A stretch of DNA of 64,000 bases, taken from Trichoplax sp. H2. Taxonomy: Eukaryota; Placozoa; Uniplacotomia; Trichoplacea. The DNA lies in NCBI GenBank assembly GCA_003344405.1, contig NOWV01000047.1:62001-126000 (forward strand), in the 5' to 3' direction. Positions 10,601 to 23,087 of this stretch are shown piece after piece. Positions within the stretch are counted from its first letter, which is position 1, and each line of letters starts with the position of its first letter. The translations under genes and the position numbers were made by a program. A model generated the notes under the pieces. It saw only the letters and a list, made by a program, of their open reading frames with translations. It ran no database searches and had not been told where the DNA came from.

Positions 10601-13600
10601 GAAGTTACCGGCAACTTTTCTAGAAGTAATTAATGCACATTTAACTGAGTGCCTACAGTTACGTTCATCTACTTTTGAGGTAAGCAATAAGCGAAAATAT
10701 TTTTGCTCATACGAGTAATTTCTATGATATTTAGTTCCTCGTTCATTGCTTTATGAAAGACTTCTGCTAAAATTTATGGTATTGAGATAAAGATAATGTT
10801 ACATAGTACTAGTATATATGGTATTAGTTCACTTTCCAATTTAAACTCTCTTCAGTTGATGAAATTGGCATTTGATGATGAAGTTGGCTCCGAAAGAGTT
10901 GAAGCTTTTAAGAAACAGTTACTTAAGTTACGAAGCCCCCATTCGGTGCTCAGTACTTTTGCTTATGAGGGTGCTCCAATTATTGAAGAGAAAGTCATTT
11001 ATATGCCTTCGAATGAAGCAACTGCTCCTCATGTTAGCCAGAAGTAAGGAAAAATAATTGTTTTGAAACTATAGTATATAGCACATAAAAGCATGCTTTT
11101 AAATACTTTCATTGATTTGTTATATCTCTTCTCTAGACTCAAGGATAAAACATCGGCGTTTAAGGATATAACTACAAATCGAATGAGGCATGCTCTTCAT
11201 CATGGTGTTAAATTTCTTGGACGTCGATCCGGTAATACTGGCTCAATAAATAATGATAGCGAAGGTTCTAGTATCGGAAAAAAGGTAGCAGTAGTTAGTA
11301 CAGCCGCAATGGCAATGGTAGGTGGAGAAGAAAGAAGCTCATCCGCTCATTCAATGATTGAGGATGCAACAGATAACCTACCTGCTCATACTTATAAAAG
11401 GCCAATTGAAGAACTAGTTAAGTTGCCTTACGTTAGTGACTACGAAAGATTACACTTAGGTAGCCTAGTCAAATTTAATCTTAAATCTCCTGGGCACTGG
11501 AGAATGACTACGATCAATGAAGACTATAGCATTTGTAAAAGGTATGTAATATTTTAGAATTGAATCCGTTATTTGTTTGCTATTATTCTACTAACAAAAT
11601 GCTTGTAAAATAAACAATTTATACATTTTAAATAGTTATCCTGCAGTTGTTGTGGTACCTCACGGATTTAAAGATGAATCAATTGCATTATTGGCTAAAA
11701 ATCATAAGCAAAACCGGTTTCCTGTTGTGACCTGGATACATCCTCAAACTAAAGCTGTCCTTTTACGTAGTGGAACGATTAACAGGGCATCTCTTTCATC
11801 GCTGTTCAAGTTAACAACATCGGGTGGTTCTGAAGGTAACGCTGGTGTATCTAGTGGAACAACTGCTGATAATGAAGCTGAGGAAGAAAAATATCTTACC
11901 GCTATCATAACAGGCACACCGAGAATACCCAAATTAAAGAGTCAGTGTTAAAAAATGCTTTACGGAAAGCTGTTAAAAAAATCATAACTATTTACTTTAT
12001 ATTATCTATATAGCTGGCAAATCACCAAATCCAGCCAAAAGACGTAATTCTTCATCTAGTCCTCGTAATTCTCGTAATGCCCGTATCGGAAGAACTGCAA
12101 GCCGAAAAGTAACACAAATTCAATCTCAAACAATCAAGTAATTATTTTCGAATCAGACAACATTACTCGTATATAACTATATTTAATTTGTATGTGATTT
12201 GTATTTCTTTACAATAGAAGACTTACGACACCAAATTCGAGTCCGCATAGAGATCCTGTTAGTGAGAATAATGATGGATATTTAAACAATACAATGTATG
12301 CTGATAGTCTTATCGACAAACGTCTAGCCGGTAAAGATTGGGAGGCAGCACATTTATACGTTTTAGGTGATAAATCCGCAATAAAGGTAAATAGTTCAAC
12401 TGTATTGAAATATTAAAAGGTATGTGTGAAATTTTAAATCATTAAGCTCAATTTATAATTTCTTTACTAACTAGCAAGTTAAAAACGAACAAAATAGCAA
12501 ATGCGAATTTATCCCCGTTGAGGTACTGAGTAATCAAGACTTTGAGTTTTCAAGATATAACACAATATGCCGTATAATTATGTTTTGATGCAATCAGTCA
12601 CGTTAGCGATACTTTAATATCATGAATCAATTTAACTCTTTTAGTATCCTGAATCTCGGTCAGTCAGAAGCAGCTTCAAAAAACTACTTCGTTGTTGCTG
12701 TCCTAGCAACGCTGAGAATGGACAATCATTCTATAAAGCTGTAGAAGAGTCGGAATGGTTAAATCAAGTAAATGATTCCAAATACTTTATATTCCAACAA
12801 TTATTGTAATCCTAACATCCCTTTATCTTTGTTAGGTGCAATGTTTAATGCAAGTATCAGGTGCAATAGTAGACCTGATAGATATCCAGGGATCATCAGT
12901 ATTACTTGCCCTTGAAGATGGTTGGGACGCCACCAGCCAGGTGCAATCATAGCATTATAGAGTAAATTGCTTTATATCACTGAGTAATTTTTATTCATCG
13001 TTGAATTAGATAATATCGCTTAGCCAATTATGCATGGACCCCACGTATCGTACTTTGGACGGCTTTCGTACATTGATTGAAAAGGATTGGCTGGCATTTG
13101 GCCATCAGTTCAGCACTCGTAATTGTATGCTTGGGAGTACGCAATCAACTAACTTCACTCCGGTTTTTTTACAGTTCCTGGATGCAGTTCATCAGGTACT
13201 GTTAGTAACTAATGGCTTTATAAGCCGTTTTAATTATAGAATTGTTACATTTAAAATTTTTTGGTCTTTCCTGTCTTAACAGATTATGCTGCAATATCCA
13301 CAATCATTTGAGTTTAACTTGTTCTTTCTGGAAACAATCGCTTACCATTGCTGTTCTTCACGTTTTGTGACGTTCATGTTCGACTGCGAAAGAGACAGAC
13401 ACTACCTAGAAAAATCTGTACTTGCAAACGAAAGTGAATCATTCGAGAAATGTTTGTCTCCTCTAAAGAATACCATATGGAATTATATAGATGACGTTCA
13501 TCGCAATTCAACCCAGTTTTATAATTTTAACTATAGTGTTCATAAAATGACGGTAATGTTATAAATGGAATATCGTACTTTGAGAAGATTCTTTATTATT

Positions 13601-15558
13601 AAAATGTTCTTTGTATTGTAAATAGCAAATATTAAGGCCAGTCGCATCGCTAACAAATCTGAAGGTCTGGGATTACTACATTAAAAGAAATCTGTACATA
13701 GGCTCTCCATACGATATTGAACTTTTAATAGTAGCAAAGCAACTAGAAGATGATCAGGTATGCCAATGTGTAGTGCTCGTGTATGCAACCTCATTCTCAT
13801 AATAAAATTCAATTAAAGATTTCGGATCATTTTAATCCTTAGATCGCTTCTGAAAGAAGTAATTTAAGTAAAAGATCAGCTGATAGTTGTAGGGTAATAA
13901 GTGGATGCTTTGGCAGTTTAACCCATCTTATGCGAAGCCGACGTGCGCTATTGTTCGATGATTATCTAAAATTACGTTCCGTAAGCAATACAAGTATAGA
14001 CCCTTGGGGAAAACTTTGGACGACTATACTTCATAGTATACCCAAAGAATCCGAGGTTTGCGAATCTATAGAATAATTCTACCTAAACAAATATAGTTTT
14101 AAAATTTAAGCGCTTTACATTATTATTACTATACTGTACGCTATAACTACTGTAGCGAAATAGCAATAGACTTAACTAATCTCATCAATTAATAGTATGT
14201 GAAGTACCGCGCAATTCAAGAAGCAAAGGCCTACTCATTTTTGTTGCATAAAAGAACATCCGGAGAAATTATTTTAAAGGTAACAGTTGCATTCGTATAG
14301 TATTCGCTTATCAGGACTGGGAGTTAAAAAAATTGCAATAATTTAGGGTAAAATGATTGGTTCAGCAGCAACTTCCTTTACACATCCACACAACTTTGAA
14401 GTACATAATTTTCTAGCTCCATTATACTGCGATTATTGTATGCAGATTCTTTGGGGTTTAGTTAAGCAAGGTACAGTATATGCCTTAAAATTTGTTTTCA
14501 ATTTCTGTATTACTGATAAGCAGTTAACGATTTAAGCAAAATAATAACAATGCAAACATGATTAACTATTGGTGAATTATTTTAATGCAGCATTTTTAGA
14601 TTATAATATTTATAATAAATCTCATAGGTATGAAATGTTCCGACTGTGGCTATAATTGCCATGAGAAATGTGCACCTTTGGTGCCTTGGCAGTGCAGTAA
14701 AATCAAGGGATTGAAGCTAGAAGGTCCATCTCCAATGGATAATACAATAGCTGATTCAAAAACAGATGGCAAATGGCTGGAAAATACGTTACATAAGAGA
14801 GGAACTGGTAACTTATTTAAAGCTTGGAAACCGCGATGGTTTGTTTTAGATTTCGATAGAATGCAGGTGTGTATTAAAAATAATTAAAAGTAGTAAATTT
14901 TGTATATAAAAATACGCTCGCCTAATACTTATAAATATCTGTAAAATACCTTTGTGTTACTTTTCTGTTTGAATACATTGATACGGAATTCGTCCAATCT
15001 GATTTATTTTAATATTTTCCAGCTGCGTTACTATGAAAATAACGTAGATCAAAACTGCAAAGGTCTAATTAATATTGCAGAAGTTCAAAAAGTAACGAAA
15101 TCTAATAATATGCAAGGTATAAATATGTTATTAAGTATTAATGTTGCACCTATCAAAATGCTACCCAGTTTTTATGTAATAACACCGTACAATAAACATT
15201 ATGGTAGATTTTGTGGTTTCGTATTACGTATTACACTTTACTGTCATTGTATTGTAAAAATTTCAATTTTGCGATACTATATTAGTCTATACAATAATAC
15301 CTATATTTTTTAATCACATTTTAGGTGCCCCTAAAAAGCAAGATGAAGATTGCTTCTTTGAGGTGATATATACTAAATACAATCCAAATCTCGATTTTTT
15401 GAACCTGTCTTCTGTCTAACTTCTTGCTTACAGATTTTATTGTATGATCTCTAATGTAGATAATCACTGAGAGAAGAGTCTTTCATTTGATGGCTGATGA
15501 TCGAGAAATTGCAAAGAAATGGCTAGATGGTATACAAGAATGCATCGATAATCAGTAA
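4908..15558 (+). CDS. SBF1/2: SBF1/SBF2 (MTMR5/MTMR13) homologue: DENN-GRAM-pseudophosphatase-C1-PH protein
   Basis: A DENN-family Rab exchange factor and catalytically dead myotubularin. Vertebrate relatives bind active MTMR2-type phosphatases on endosomes. Thirty-six exons join with matching phases: 4908-5005, 5509-5877, 6011-6230, 6327-6459, 6551-6680, 6790-6903, 6989-7066, 7198-7311, 7408-7458, 7541-7618, 7698-7796, 7884-8042, 8169-8339, 8458-8607, 8689-8757, 8905-9444, 9654-10389, 10546-10679, 10856-11043, 11137-11541, 11636-11940, 12014-12137, 12218-12386, 12475-12522, 12645-12767, 12836-12940, 13010-13195, 13283-13552, 13626-13757, 13843-14055, 14196-14279, 14347-14470, 14628-14866, 15023-15116, 15325-15362, 15460-15558 (stop). 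About 2,128 residues are visible, longer than the roughly 1,850-1,890 of the human proteins because of Ser/Thr/Asn-rich inserts. The first coding exon is missing: the first one here opens with the last two bases of a codon, then [19 protein letters not shown], which matches the family about 15 residues after the usual start. The family assignment is very secure; exon edges rest on phase and homology. Confidence 0.95.
8169..9750 (+). other. SBF1/2: SBF: SBF2 domain
   Basis: Exons 8169-9444 and the start of 9654-10389 carry the region called the SBF2 domain, with [48 protein letters not shown] and RFWERTFY in family order. Exon 8905-9444 holds about 100 residues of Asn/Thr/Ser-rich sequence between LYENSL and EDLDPNVPV, then the conserved [11 protein letters not shown]. 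The insert looks like a disordered, lineage-specific loop. Confidence 0.85.
10159..11043 (+). other. SBF1/2: SBF: GRAM (PH-like) domain
   Basis: The end of exon 9654-10389 and exons 10546-10679 and 10856-11043 encode [54 protein letters not shown] and [20 protein letters not shown]. These are hallmark strings of the GRAM domain that precedes the myotubularin fold and binds phosphoinositide membranes. An AG immediately before TCTCGG joins cleanly to the donor after 10389. Confidence 0.85.
11390..14279 (+). other. SBF1/2: SBF: inactive myotubularin phosphatase domain
   Basis: The exons encode [36 protein letters not shown], then [11 protein letters not shown] in exon 12836-12940, and [23 protein letters not shown] and [10 protein letters not shown] after it. 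Active myotubularins carry C-S-D-G-W-D-R at the catalytic loop. Here the Cys position is Leu and the Arg position is Ala, so hydrolysis of PI3P should be impossible. This matches the pseudophosphatase state of all SBF proteins, which act as adaptors for active MTMRs. Confidence 0.9.
14389..14695 (+). other. SBF1/2: SBF: C1 zinc-finger domain, split by one intron
   Basis: Spacing is H-x12-C-x2-C-x13-C-x2-C-x4-H-x2-C-x7-C, an exact C1 pattern, starting at the HNFEVHNF string and ending at PWQC. The intron at 14471-14627 cuts the Gly between the second and third Cys pair. C1 domains bind diacylglycerol or phorbol esters, or act as protein-docking modules. To my knowledge vertebrate SBF1/2 lack this domain while fly Sbf has it, so its presence here argues for an ancestral architecture. 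Confidence 0.9.
14770..15549 (+). other. SBF1/2: SBF: C-terminal PH domain
   Basis: Four exons encode [42 protein letters not shown], then [13 protein letters not shown] and [20 protein letters not shown], ending IQECIDNQ-stop. The KRG...WKPRWFVLD and LRYY...CKG.I...EV strings and the C-terminal W helix are those of the SBF PH domain, which binds phosphoinositides. Confidence 0.9.
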
Positions 15559-15645
15559 TTTAAAAATATATATAGCACGTTTTAATTCCATGTCTATACT
15601 GTACGTGAACTGATATTGTTCACCTTTTTGTTACAATTTTGTCAC

Positions 15646-15651
15646 AATAAA
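15646..15651 (+). terminator. Polyadenylation signal AATAAA downstream of SBF
   Basis: A canonical AATAAA lies 88 bases after the SBF stop codon, followed by a T-rich stretch. It is the likely 3' end of the SBF transcript. Confidence 0.6.
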
Positions 15652-16697
15652 CTCTAATTGGTTTGTTTTTATCTGTCGAAGTTCGACCTCATTAAACGCA
15701 GTCGATATAAATGCACTATTATAAAGTTTAATGTTTACGCAAGGCGTGATATAAATTGAATGGTGTGGAATAATTATATACCATGGTCATTAATCAATTT
15801 TTATACTGTATATTGAAAGAGTACGCTGTATTCACGTATCAGTTATAAATCGGTTTTATTTGTGATGTTATATTTTTATGATCGAAAGTTATCTTCCGAA
15901 TTACATTAATACAGTCTCTAATGAACATTTCCATCTAAATTTGATAAAAAGTTCTTGTGTTATTTTCTGTCATATCTTGGCAAGACTAAGGAATCCCTTA
16001 GTCATAATTGTATCAATATAAACATTTGCTCTATATTATGATATGCATTATCAGTAATATTGCCGTATTACCGATGTACGTATGATGGAGTTATTATTAA
16101 TGATATCATTACTACTAATATTATTGTTATTATTATTAATATTATTATTATCACTATTAATATTATCATTATTACTAATATTAATTAATATTATTGTTAT
16201 TATTGTTGTTACTATCAATATTATTATTAATAATAATGTTATTATCCTTACTAATATTGTATGCAGGGATTTCTCAACATGGCATAGTACTGATAAGAAT
16301 CTTATAGTAATCGGTGCTGTAGCTCTTTGTACTATAAAAATAATTTAATTATTGCCGTATTATTGCTTGCTTCGCTTTAGTACTTTACATGGTAACACGT
16401 TAATATTCATGGTAATTAATCATTTTTCAAGGTAAAAAAAGTAACTGCTTCGCAACATATCATTCCGTATTTTATTGATTGCTCATGAAAGACTGAACAT
16501 TGCTACATCAAATCATTACATAATAATATATCTTTGAATTTACTAAATAGAGCTATCCTTTAAATACAGCAAATTTAAAATGGAGATATTGGTTAATAAA
16601 AATCCAATTACAATTCATGGAGAGTAATATCTAGCTGGTTTTAATTGCAAGTTTTTGATAATTTTAAAATAAGCGTTCATACAGTTTCTAAAGCTTG
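15652..16697. other. Convergent intergenic region
   Basis: AT-rich sequence between the SBF 3' end and the candidate last exon of the minus-strand KIAA0930 homologue. The only feature is the trinucleotide array at 16082-16262. The open plus-strand frame over that array (repeated Leu/Ile codons) is a by-product of the repeat. A minus-strand AATAAA (TTTATT at 16471-16476) could end the KIAA0930 transcript. Confidence 0.5.
16082..16262 (+). repeat. Degenerate (ATT)n microsatellite
   Basis: About 180 bp of imperfect ATT/TTA/AAT trinucleotides (TTATTATTAATATTATTA and variants). Confidence 0.85.
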
Positions 16698-16921
16698 TTA
16701 GATCAAAGTATGATTATCATCAGAAGGTAAATTGATGACTGTACTAAATGAAGTCTGCTTATTCAATTCTTCTGCTGGATCGTTCTCGCTACAGGACGTG
16801 TAATCTTGCATACGCGTACACACTGTAATGCAGGCTTTCAGAACCTTGTCATATAAATGAATCGCAAGCAAATATTTAGCCTCAAGAAAATTAACAGTTT
16901 CCTGATCCTGTACAAAACCAC
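16698..16921 (-). CDS. Candidate C-terminal exon of the KIAA0930 homologue
   Basis: On the minus strand an AG acceptor is followed by an open frame with coding character: GGFVQDQETVNFLEAKYLL, then AIHLYDKVLKACITVCTRM and a charged tail ending NHTLI-stop at 16700-16698. The NFL...L...HL...L...I..V spacing resembles the last helix of vertebrate KIAA0930 proteins. The exon begins with two bases of a codon, which fits a phase-1 donor (GAAG then GTCTTT) at about 18881 in the exon to the right. That donor is weak and there may be a missed exon between. The alternative is the last exon of an unrelated small gene. Confidence 0.45.
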
Positions 16922-17638
16922 CTTAAATGATTAATATCTAAATAAATGCATTATGAATAATTAGCAATAGCATTACTGAACAGAAATCCTGAAATCTTCT
17001 CTAAAAACTGAAACTATCTAATCAAAGCTAAGATTTAAAAAATTTAATTATACAGCCACATTTTTTCGAGTTTGTAATTTTTTGAATTTTCTACATAATA
17101 GAATCTAGAGCAGGAAATACACCAATGATTGACCTACTTTTATAATTCTAGTAGTTGCACAAGCTACTCATATAATAATTTATAGTCAGTGGAAAATCGT
17201 TTTAAGTAGCAGATTAGCCACATTAATAAGCTTTTTATACTCTGATATTAGGTGAAAAAGAAATGAAAAAGTTTAAAATTTTGATCAAGACTCAAATAAC
17301 CTGTTTTGTATTGGATTTATGTATAAAATGGATAATAAGAGATTAAGAAGTCCTATTAAAGTTTTTAATCTCTCAGAATAATAAGGTCTATTTCTAATAT
17401 CTATAATAAGTAATAATAAATAAATAAAATAGCTCTCATGTGTATAATCGCGGCAGACACCGCACACATATTCGAGTCGGAAAATAATAACTTTGCCGCT
17501 AAAAAGAGCAAAATAATCAAATCATACGAGTATACCATTATATAACTCCACAAACAGATACTCTCGCTTATGTTTTCATTTTTAATAAGGGGTAACCAAA
17601 TAAACATAAGATTGATTTAACTTATAAATGATGCTACA

Positions 17639-18866
17639 TAATCTGTGCATGAAATCATGCAACGATTTTTGAAAATTAACAATGCTAATAAAAGAATTTC
17701 TCCTATAACTGATGCCAAGAAAGGAGCTATGATATTCAAGGCAAGTAAATTAATCAATTCCAATGTATTTATAGAACATAAAAGTCATAAACTCTAACTA
17801 TATAGATCTTCTATGATTTTGTTTTACTTGTATATTTCGAATTTAAAAACAGTAGTTACAGATTATAATCATTCCTATCCCAATATATTGGATCTTTTTT
17901 TGTAGTAGTTATATCTAGTAATAATAATAAAGACAGAATAGTCCATGATTAAACATACAGTATGTCTAACGTTAAAAATTAACAGAAATTTTAAAGAAAC
18001 AATTGAATGCTATATTCACCATTGACAATATCATAGAGTTTTAGTTGAACGTATGTTAGTTGGGCACTTAGCATTGGCTCTTCATCTGTGTCAAGTCTAT
18101 TTAGTTAATTAATTATTAGACGAATAAAATATCTCCTACATTAATAAACCTAATTATTTAATTAGTACTACTATAAATAACCAGAAGACCTTATATTCCG
18201 AAGCAAATTTTGAGCTAAAAAGAGAAGCATGGTCCGTGAGTTGGTCATGATTTTAATTTTACTATTGCTATCTTAAATTGCTTTAACCTATCTCCAATAA
18301 ATATTCATTACCTTTCATTTTAAGTTTTTGAATTTCTTTGGATGGAGAAATACGTTTCCAATTTATAGCAGTATTATGGCTATAGCGGTTGAAAATAATT
18401 TAAATAGTACATTATTCTCATTTCTTTACAGCATTTAATAAAGACGATTATGAGATTTGATATAAGATACAAGTGCTAAAGCTATTTTAATTAATTAATT
18501 GCTTTAGAATCCATAACTATAATTAGCTTTAATATTAACGTCTTACTCCGTATTTTGATTCGGTGAATGACCTTCTGGATCAATGTCAGCTTTTGCTACT
18601 AAAAAGATATAGAAATAGTTGATTCAGAGTAGCAGCATAAATGTCCTTTTATGATAATATCCAAGAGTACACGAAGTATAGCTCAAAACATAGTTACAGT
18701 GTCTATGTGTAAGAATTTTGAAAAATTCTCTCAGGTACTAAGTTTTATTAATGTACTAGAAAAGATATTGAGCTTAATTCATTTCCGTTTGATTATAATT
18801 AGTTATAGGTTGTAAGGAGAAATCTTAAAACTGGACACCTAATTAGATAGTATCGTTAGAATATTT
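17639..18866. other. Intron or 3' flank, no supported gene
   Basis: AT-rich sequence between the two candidate 3' ends of the KIAA0930 homologue. An open frame of about 50 codons at 17639-17797 on the plus strand is unsupported. TTTATT at 18744-18749 is a minus-strand AATAAA lying 118 bases after the 18867 stop, which would fit polyadenylation of the short form. Confidence 0.4.
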
Positions 18867-21800
18867 TTATTCCAAAAGACCTTCTGTGTTGCCGTCTTCG
18901 TATGCTCGACGTAGAGCAACTTCTCCACGTCCTCGTCCATCAGGTCCATTTAAGCCAGCAAATCGTACAAAACTGTCTCTTCCATCATACCTTACCCGTT
19001 CCAGCATACGATACAGCATGCCAGTACCACCAGTCTCAGATTGCTAGTAAGCCAATCATGATTGGATTACCGTAAATTATGCTGACATTTAACAACTTTT
19101 ACTATATTCAAAGTATATAGGTTTACTTTTTTAACGAAATGTTCCCATGCAACTTGAAACCGAACTGATCCCTGAAAAATTACACGGCATTCTGCTGGCT
19201 CCGCCTAATGAGTGAATAAACGGACCTGTAAAGTATTGTAAAGGCGTTGAATACTGTATGGAGTGTAATAACATTTAGTACCTTACTGACGGCTACAAGT
19301 TCGATAGCTAAGTGTTGATTATGACCAAAAGTAAAGTCTTTAAAGACCTTTTAATATCGGATATGATGAATTAGGACAAATTTTGGAGGGTTAAATATTA
19401 CGATACTTTAGATAATTTACTTTGAGAGCAAATTTTTAGTACTGCTATTTCGTCGCATCATAAACGTAATTGTACCTCTTCAAATTCATCGATATAAAAG
19501 TATATATTAGGATAGTCAATATTTTCGCTAGTATCACCTTTTGAATCCATTCTATGCAAGAAAAAGTATAAATATAGCGTTTCACTACTTGCCCATTATT
19601 AGCAACAAATAATTGTTTTGTTTATTTTATGACGAGAATTTAATCACTATTTTGCTTCTGATATTATTTGACTACTCTTTTCGTTCATCTAGTCGCTGCA
19701 GTAGACTGTGTTTGTAACAAACATTAATTTAATTTTATCACAGTCTAAAAGTGCAAATATCGTCTATAGCCAACCGATATTACCTGCGCTTGTTTGGAGA
19801 TGCAAATACTGTCTGAAATACAAAAATTCCAGTATATTTAAATAGTTATGGTCTAAAATATGTCTTAAGAAGTTAGACGTATATTCTATGATACCAAGTT
19901 AATCATAATTAGCTACCATAGTTTAAAATTAATACTTTTCGCTAATTATTTTTATACGAATATCATTAATTAGCAACTTACATGGCTCCAACGTTTGATA
20001 ATATCCGTAGCATTATCGTTATTAGATGCAGCCATTGTAATGATGTAATTAAACTAGTCGATTAGGTTATAGGAAAATTAAAAGTGAGATTTTAATTGGA
20101 TCTGCTGAAATATTTTAATAATTACTAAAACAACCATTTACTCTATCATATAATCGTAATTGAGTAGAGTATATAATATATATAAATTATAAACTTTTAA
20201 TACTGTACTAACATTTTGCAAGATCATATTTAAACAAACGGTTTCATCCCACAGCACCATTTCATCTGCAGCACTATACATATCGTCAATAACAGTAGCC
20301 AAAGCAAAAATTAATGAATCAGAACTTATACATAAAGCAATAAAACAGAATCAAAGGTGATATTATCTACTATAGCGTATATCGCTTAGTACCACGTAGA
20401 AAGCGCATATACGAATCTTATGGTAGTCGCTAAATAAAGTGTATTACAGTATGTACTTAAGCAGAACCAATTCTGTCTGATATCTCAGTAAAGCACTGTA
20501 GAGCTTAAATACTAATCATGATTATGTATGCACTCTGTTCTGCTTTATAGTTATCAAATAGTATTTTAAAAATGAGCAAGCTGAACCTAATTTTATCATG
20601 GGAGACTATATAGCATAACTTTTACGTATGTGCAGGATCGTATCGATCTCATCAAGCAGGAAATATCATAATAATATATTGCAAATTGATAATTATACTT
20701 ATCCATTGAATCCATACTTTACCAATTGGTCAATGAAGTATTGTACCTGGGTAAATTTTTGGTCGTTCTCCGATAAACTTGAACTTTGCGAGACTATTTA
20801 TGAATCGATTTTTAAATGAGGTAAATGAGTTATTTATTTTTATGCCACGATTGAATTGATTTCAAATTGCTGTACACTGCATAGGTACAAGTATAAGATA
20901 TTTCTACGGACACGAGCAAAAGATCAATAGTTACTGTTAATGATGAATCGATTCATTTTCCAGCTAGCGTGTGTCCATGAATGTTATATGAGACTGATAT
21001 TGAAGTAGATAGATTAACTATGATGTTCACTAAGCTGGAAAGTGCACGTTCGATATTAGCGAAGATATTTATATGCTACTGATTGGGATTTACTTACCTC
21101 AGTTACAATCACCTCTTCATCGACCATGCAACGTTTAACGAAAAATAGTAAATCGTCTTGATCACCAGTTGGACTTTTGACATCTAGAACATTATCCTTA
21201 AAATGTTGATGATATTGACGATCGTCTGTAGGTATAATAATACGAATAATTATAATCTGTGAGTAAGAGGAGTATCATCATTTTCCTAGGGATAAAATAC
21301 TTTACGACTCAAGCCTGTTTGACTACGATTATGGCTTACATTGACTTATACCAAAGATCTATCTATATGTCTCAATTTACGAGTATTGATCAAGATGAAA
21401 AAAATTAATAGGGAGAAATTTCTACTCGAGAAATAGTATCGTAATTATGTATAATTTATTTTAGCGATCACTCGACGCCTGAAGCCTGTTTGGCTACGAC
21501 TATGGCCAACATTGGCTTATATTGAAGACCTATTTACGCGTCTAAACTGACAAGTATTGATCAAGATAAAAAATTAATAATAAGAAAATTTCTATTTCTA
21601 CTCGAAAAATGATTGGCATCAATATATACAGTATATCTATTTTAGTTATCACGTCCAATGCCATTGTTGTGTATTTATCTAAACCGTACTCGTGTAAGCA
21701 TTCACAGATAACCCTACTTTATTAACTGATATCAAGATGTTAGATCGATCGGAAGGTTCTCTACTAAAGATACGGGCATCATTTTTAGTGCCACATTATT

Positions 21801-22661
21801 TAGTTACATTATGAATTGCACTTGAAATCGACTATTACTGTACTATTCTACATTGATTCAATTATTTTAAAATTGTAAGAGGATAGGATTTGATCTTCTC
21901 TTATTTTCTTAACATTATTACTCTTGTCCGTCAATTTGGAAGTCACCCCTTCTTCTTGATACTGTACTATAACATTATACCAGATGATCGCACCTGATGT
22001 ATCGATAAGATGTGAACAGCTTGCAATTATCTCCTATGATGGATGAAAGTATCGCTCATTCTACTACAATTCTCATGTCACTAGGATGCATTGGTTGATT
22101 GTACAATGATTTTAACAACTGCTATGGAAGCTGATCAGATATTGCTTCTCCATTTTCTTCCTCTTCATACATGTTCTTACTTATGTCCATGGATTTACAA
22201 GTCAATTCTTTCTCTTTGATACCGTTATTAAGTCATTACTGTATAAGATAATTGTACGCGATTGCTACATAAGATGGTGATTATCGCCTGTCATCGCAGA
22301 ATACTAATATAGCTATTGATCTCAATGAGTACAAGAGTGCATGATGGTACCAACGGTATTCAGATAGAGTAACTTTGACGAATGATGGATCAAGATAGAA
22401 ATAAACAAAAGATAAAATCGGATAAATGTACAGTATTTCATTCCCTTCAATTCTCTACATGTTAAGAATTCATACTGGCAAACGATGACGATATCCAATA
22501 ATATCATTCAAGTAGTAAAGTAGCTAACTAGTTACCGTCGACTTGTCGACCTTTCTTATATTTATCTTGATGGCGTTGATTTAATAATTGTAGTAAAGAA
22601 AAACTTTCATCTCTCGCTTGATCACCAGCCATTAATCCATGCAAATTGCGCTCTAGAACAG
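18867..22661 (-). CDS. KIAA0930: KIAA0930 homologue (uncharacterised conserved animal protein)
   Basis: Exons on the minus strand, in transcript order: 22661-22536, 21225-21098, about 20324-20213, 20053-19982, 19812-19784, 19551-19476, 19347-19282, 19204-19127, 19043-18867. Diagnostic strings are DQDDLLFFVKR, DETVCLNMILQN, TVFASPNKRRMDSKGD, YPNIYFYIDEFEE, LAIELVAVSK, VIFQGSVRFQ and FVRFAGLNGPDGRGRGE, matching the N-terminal two thirds of vertebrate KIAA0930 in order. All joins are phase-consistent except between 21098 and 20324, where a short exon is probably missing. The start is uncertain: an ATG at 22632 lies inside the first exon, but an upstream exon could exist. The last exon runs into a stop at 18867; splicing on to 16921 would restore the usual C-terminus. 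Function is unknown in any animal. Confidence 0.85.
21311..21650. repeat. Tandem duplication of about 171 bp in the KIAA0930 homologue's intron
   Basis: The string AAGCCTGTTTGACTACG at 21311 recurs as AAGCCTGTTTGGCTACG at 21482, and both copies continue through ACAAGTATTGATCAAGAT-like sequence and AATTTCTACTCGA. The two copies are diverged. Confidence 0.7.
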
Positions 22662-23087
22662 CTGTAACTTTCAAAAATAGAAAGAAATCTTAATGGATAG
22701 TATCACTAGATGGCATTTCACTTAGATGGAAGCCTAGGCGCTTGCAAATTCGGAGCTCTGATTTTGTTTATATTGACGATGAGTAATGAATCCATGGGCT
22801 AACTGTACGTGTACTACTGTATCATACAGTAGTAAGTAAATACAGTCTTATTATACAGAGTCGACTGAGGTTTTTAGGACTAATGAAAATATTTTGGGGG
22901 ATTTTATTGCCCGATCAAAAATAATGTCACCTGTAATGATGGCTTCGCCATACAGACAGTTCTATAAAGTGATCCTTACCCTGACATACCTTTTGCCTTG
23001 TGTGAATAGTGTGCGATATCATGGCACTTAAAGTTCGGATTTTGAGTATAATCTATATACTACAGTATAGTACTATAATCTGATATA

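Noticed and set aside
16082-16348. 88-codon Leu/Ile-rich frame that looks like a membrane protein
   Set aside because: It is the translation of an ATT trinucleotide array.
17639-17797. Open frame HEIMQRFLKINNANKRI on the plus strand with a possible donor
   Set aside because: Short, no acceptor or partner exon, and no family match.
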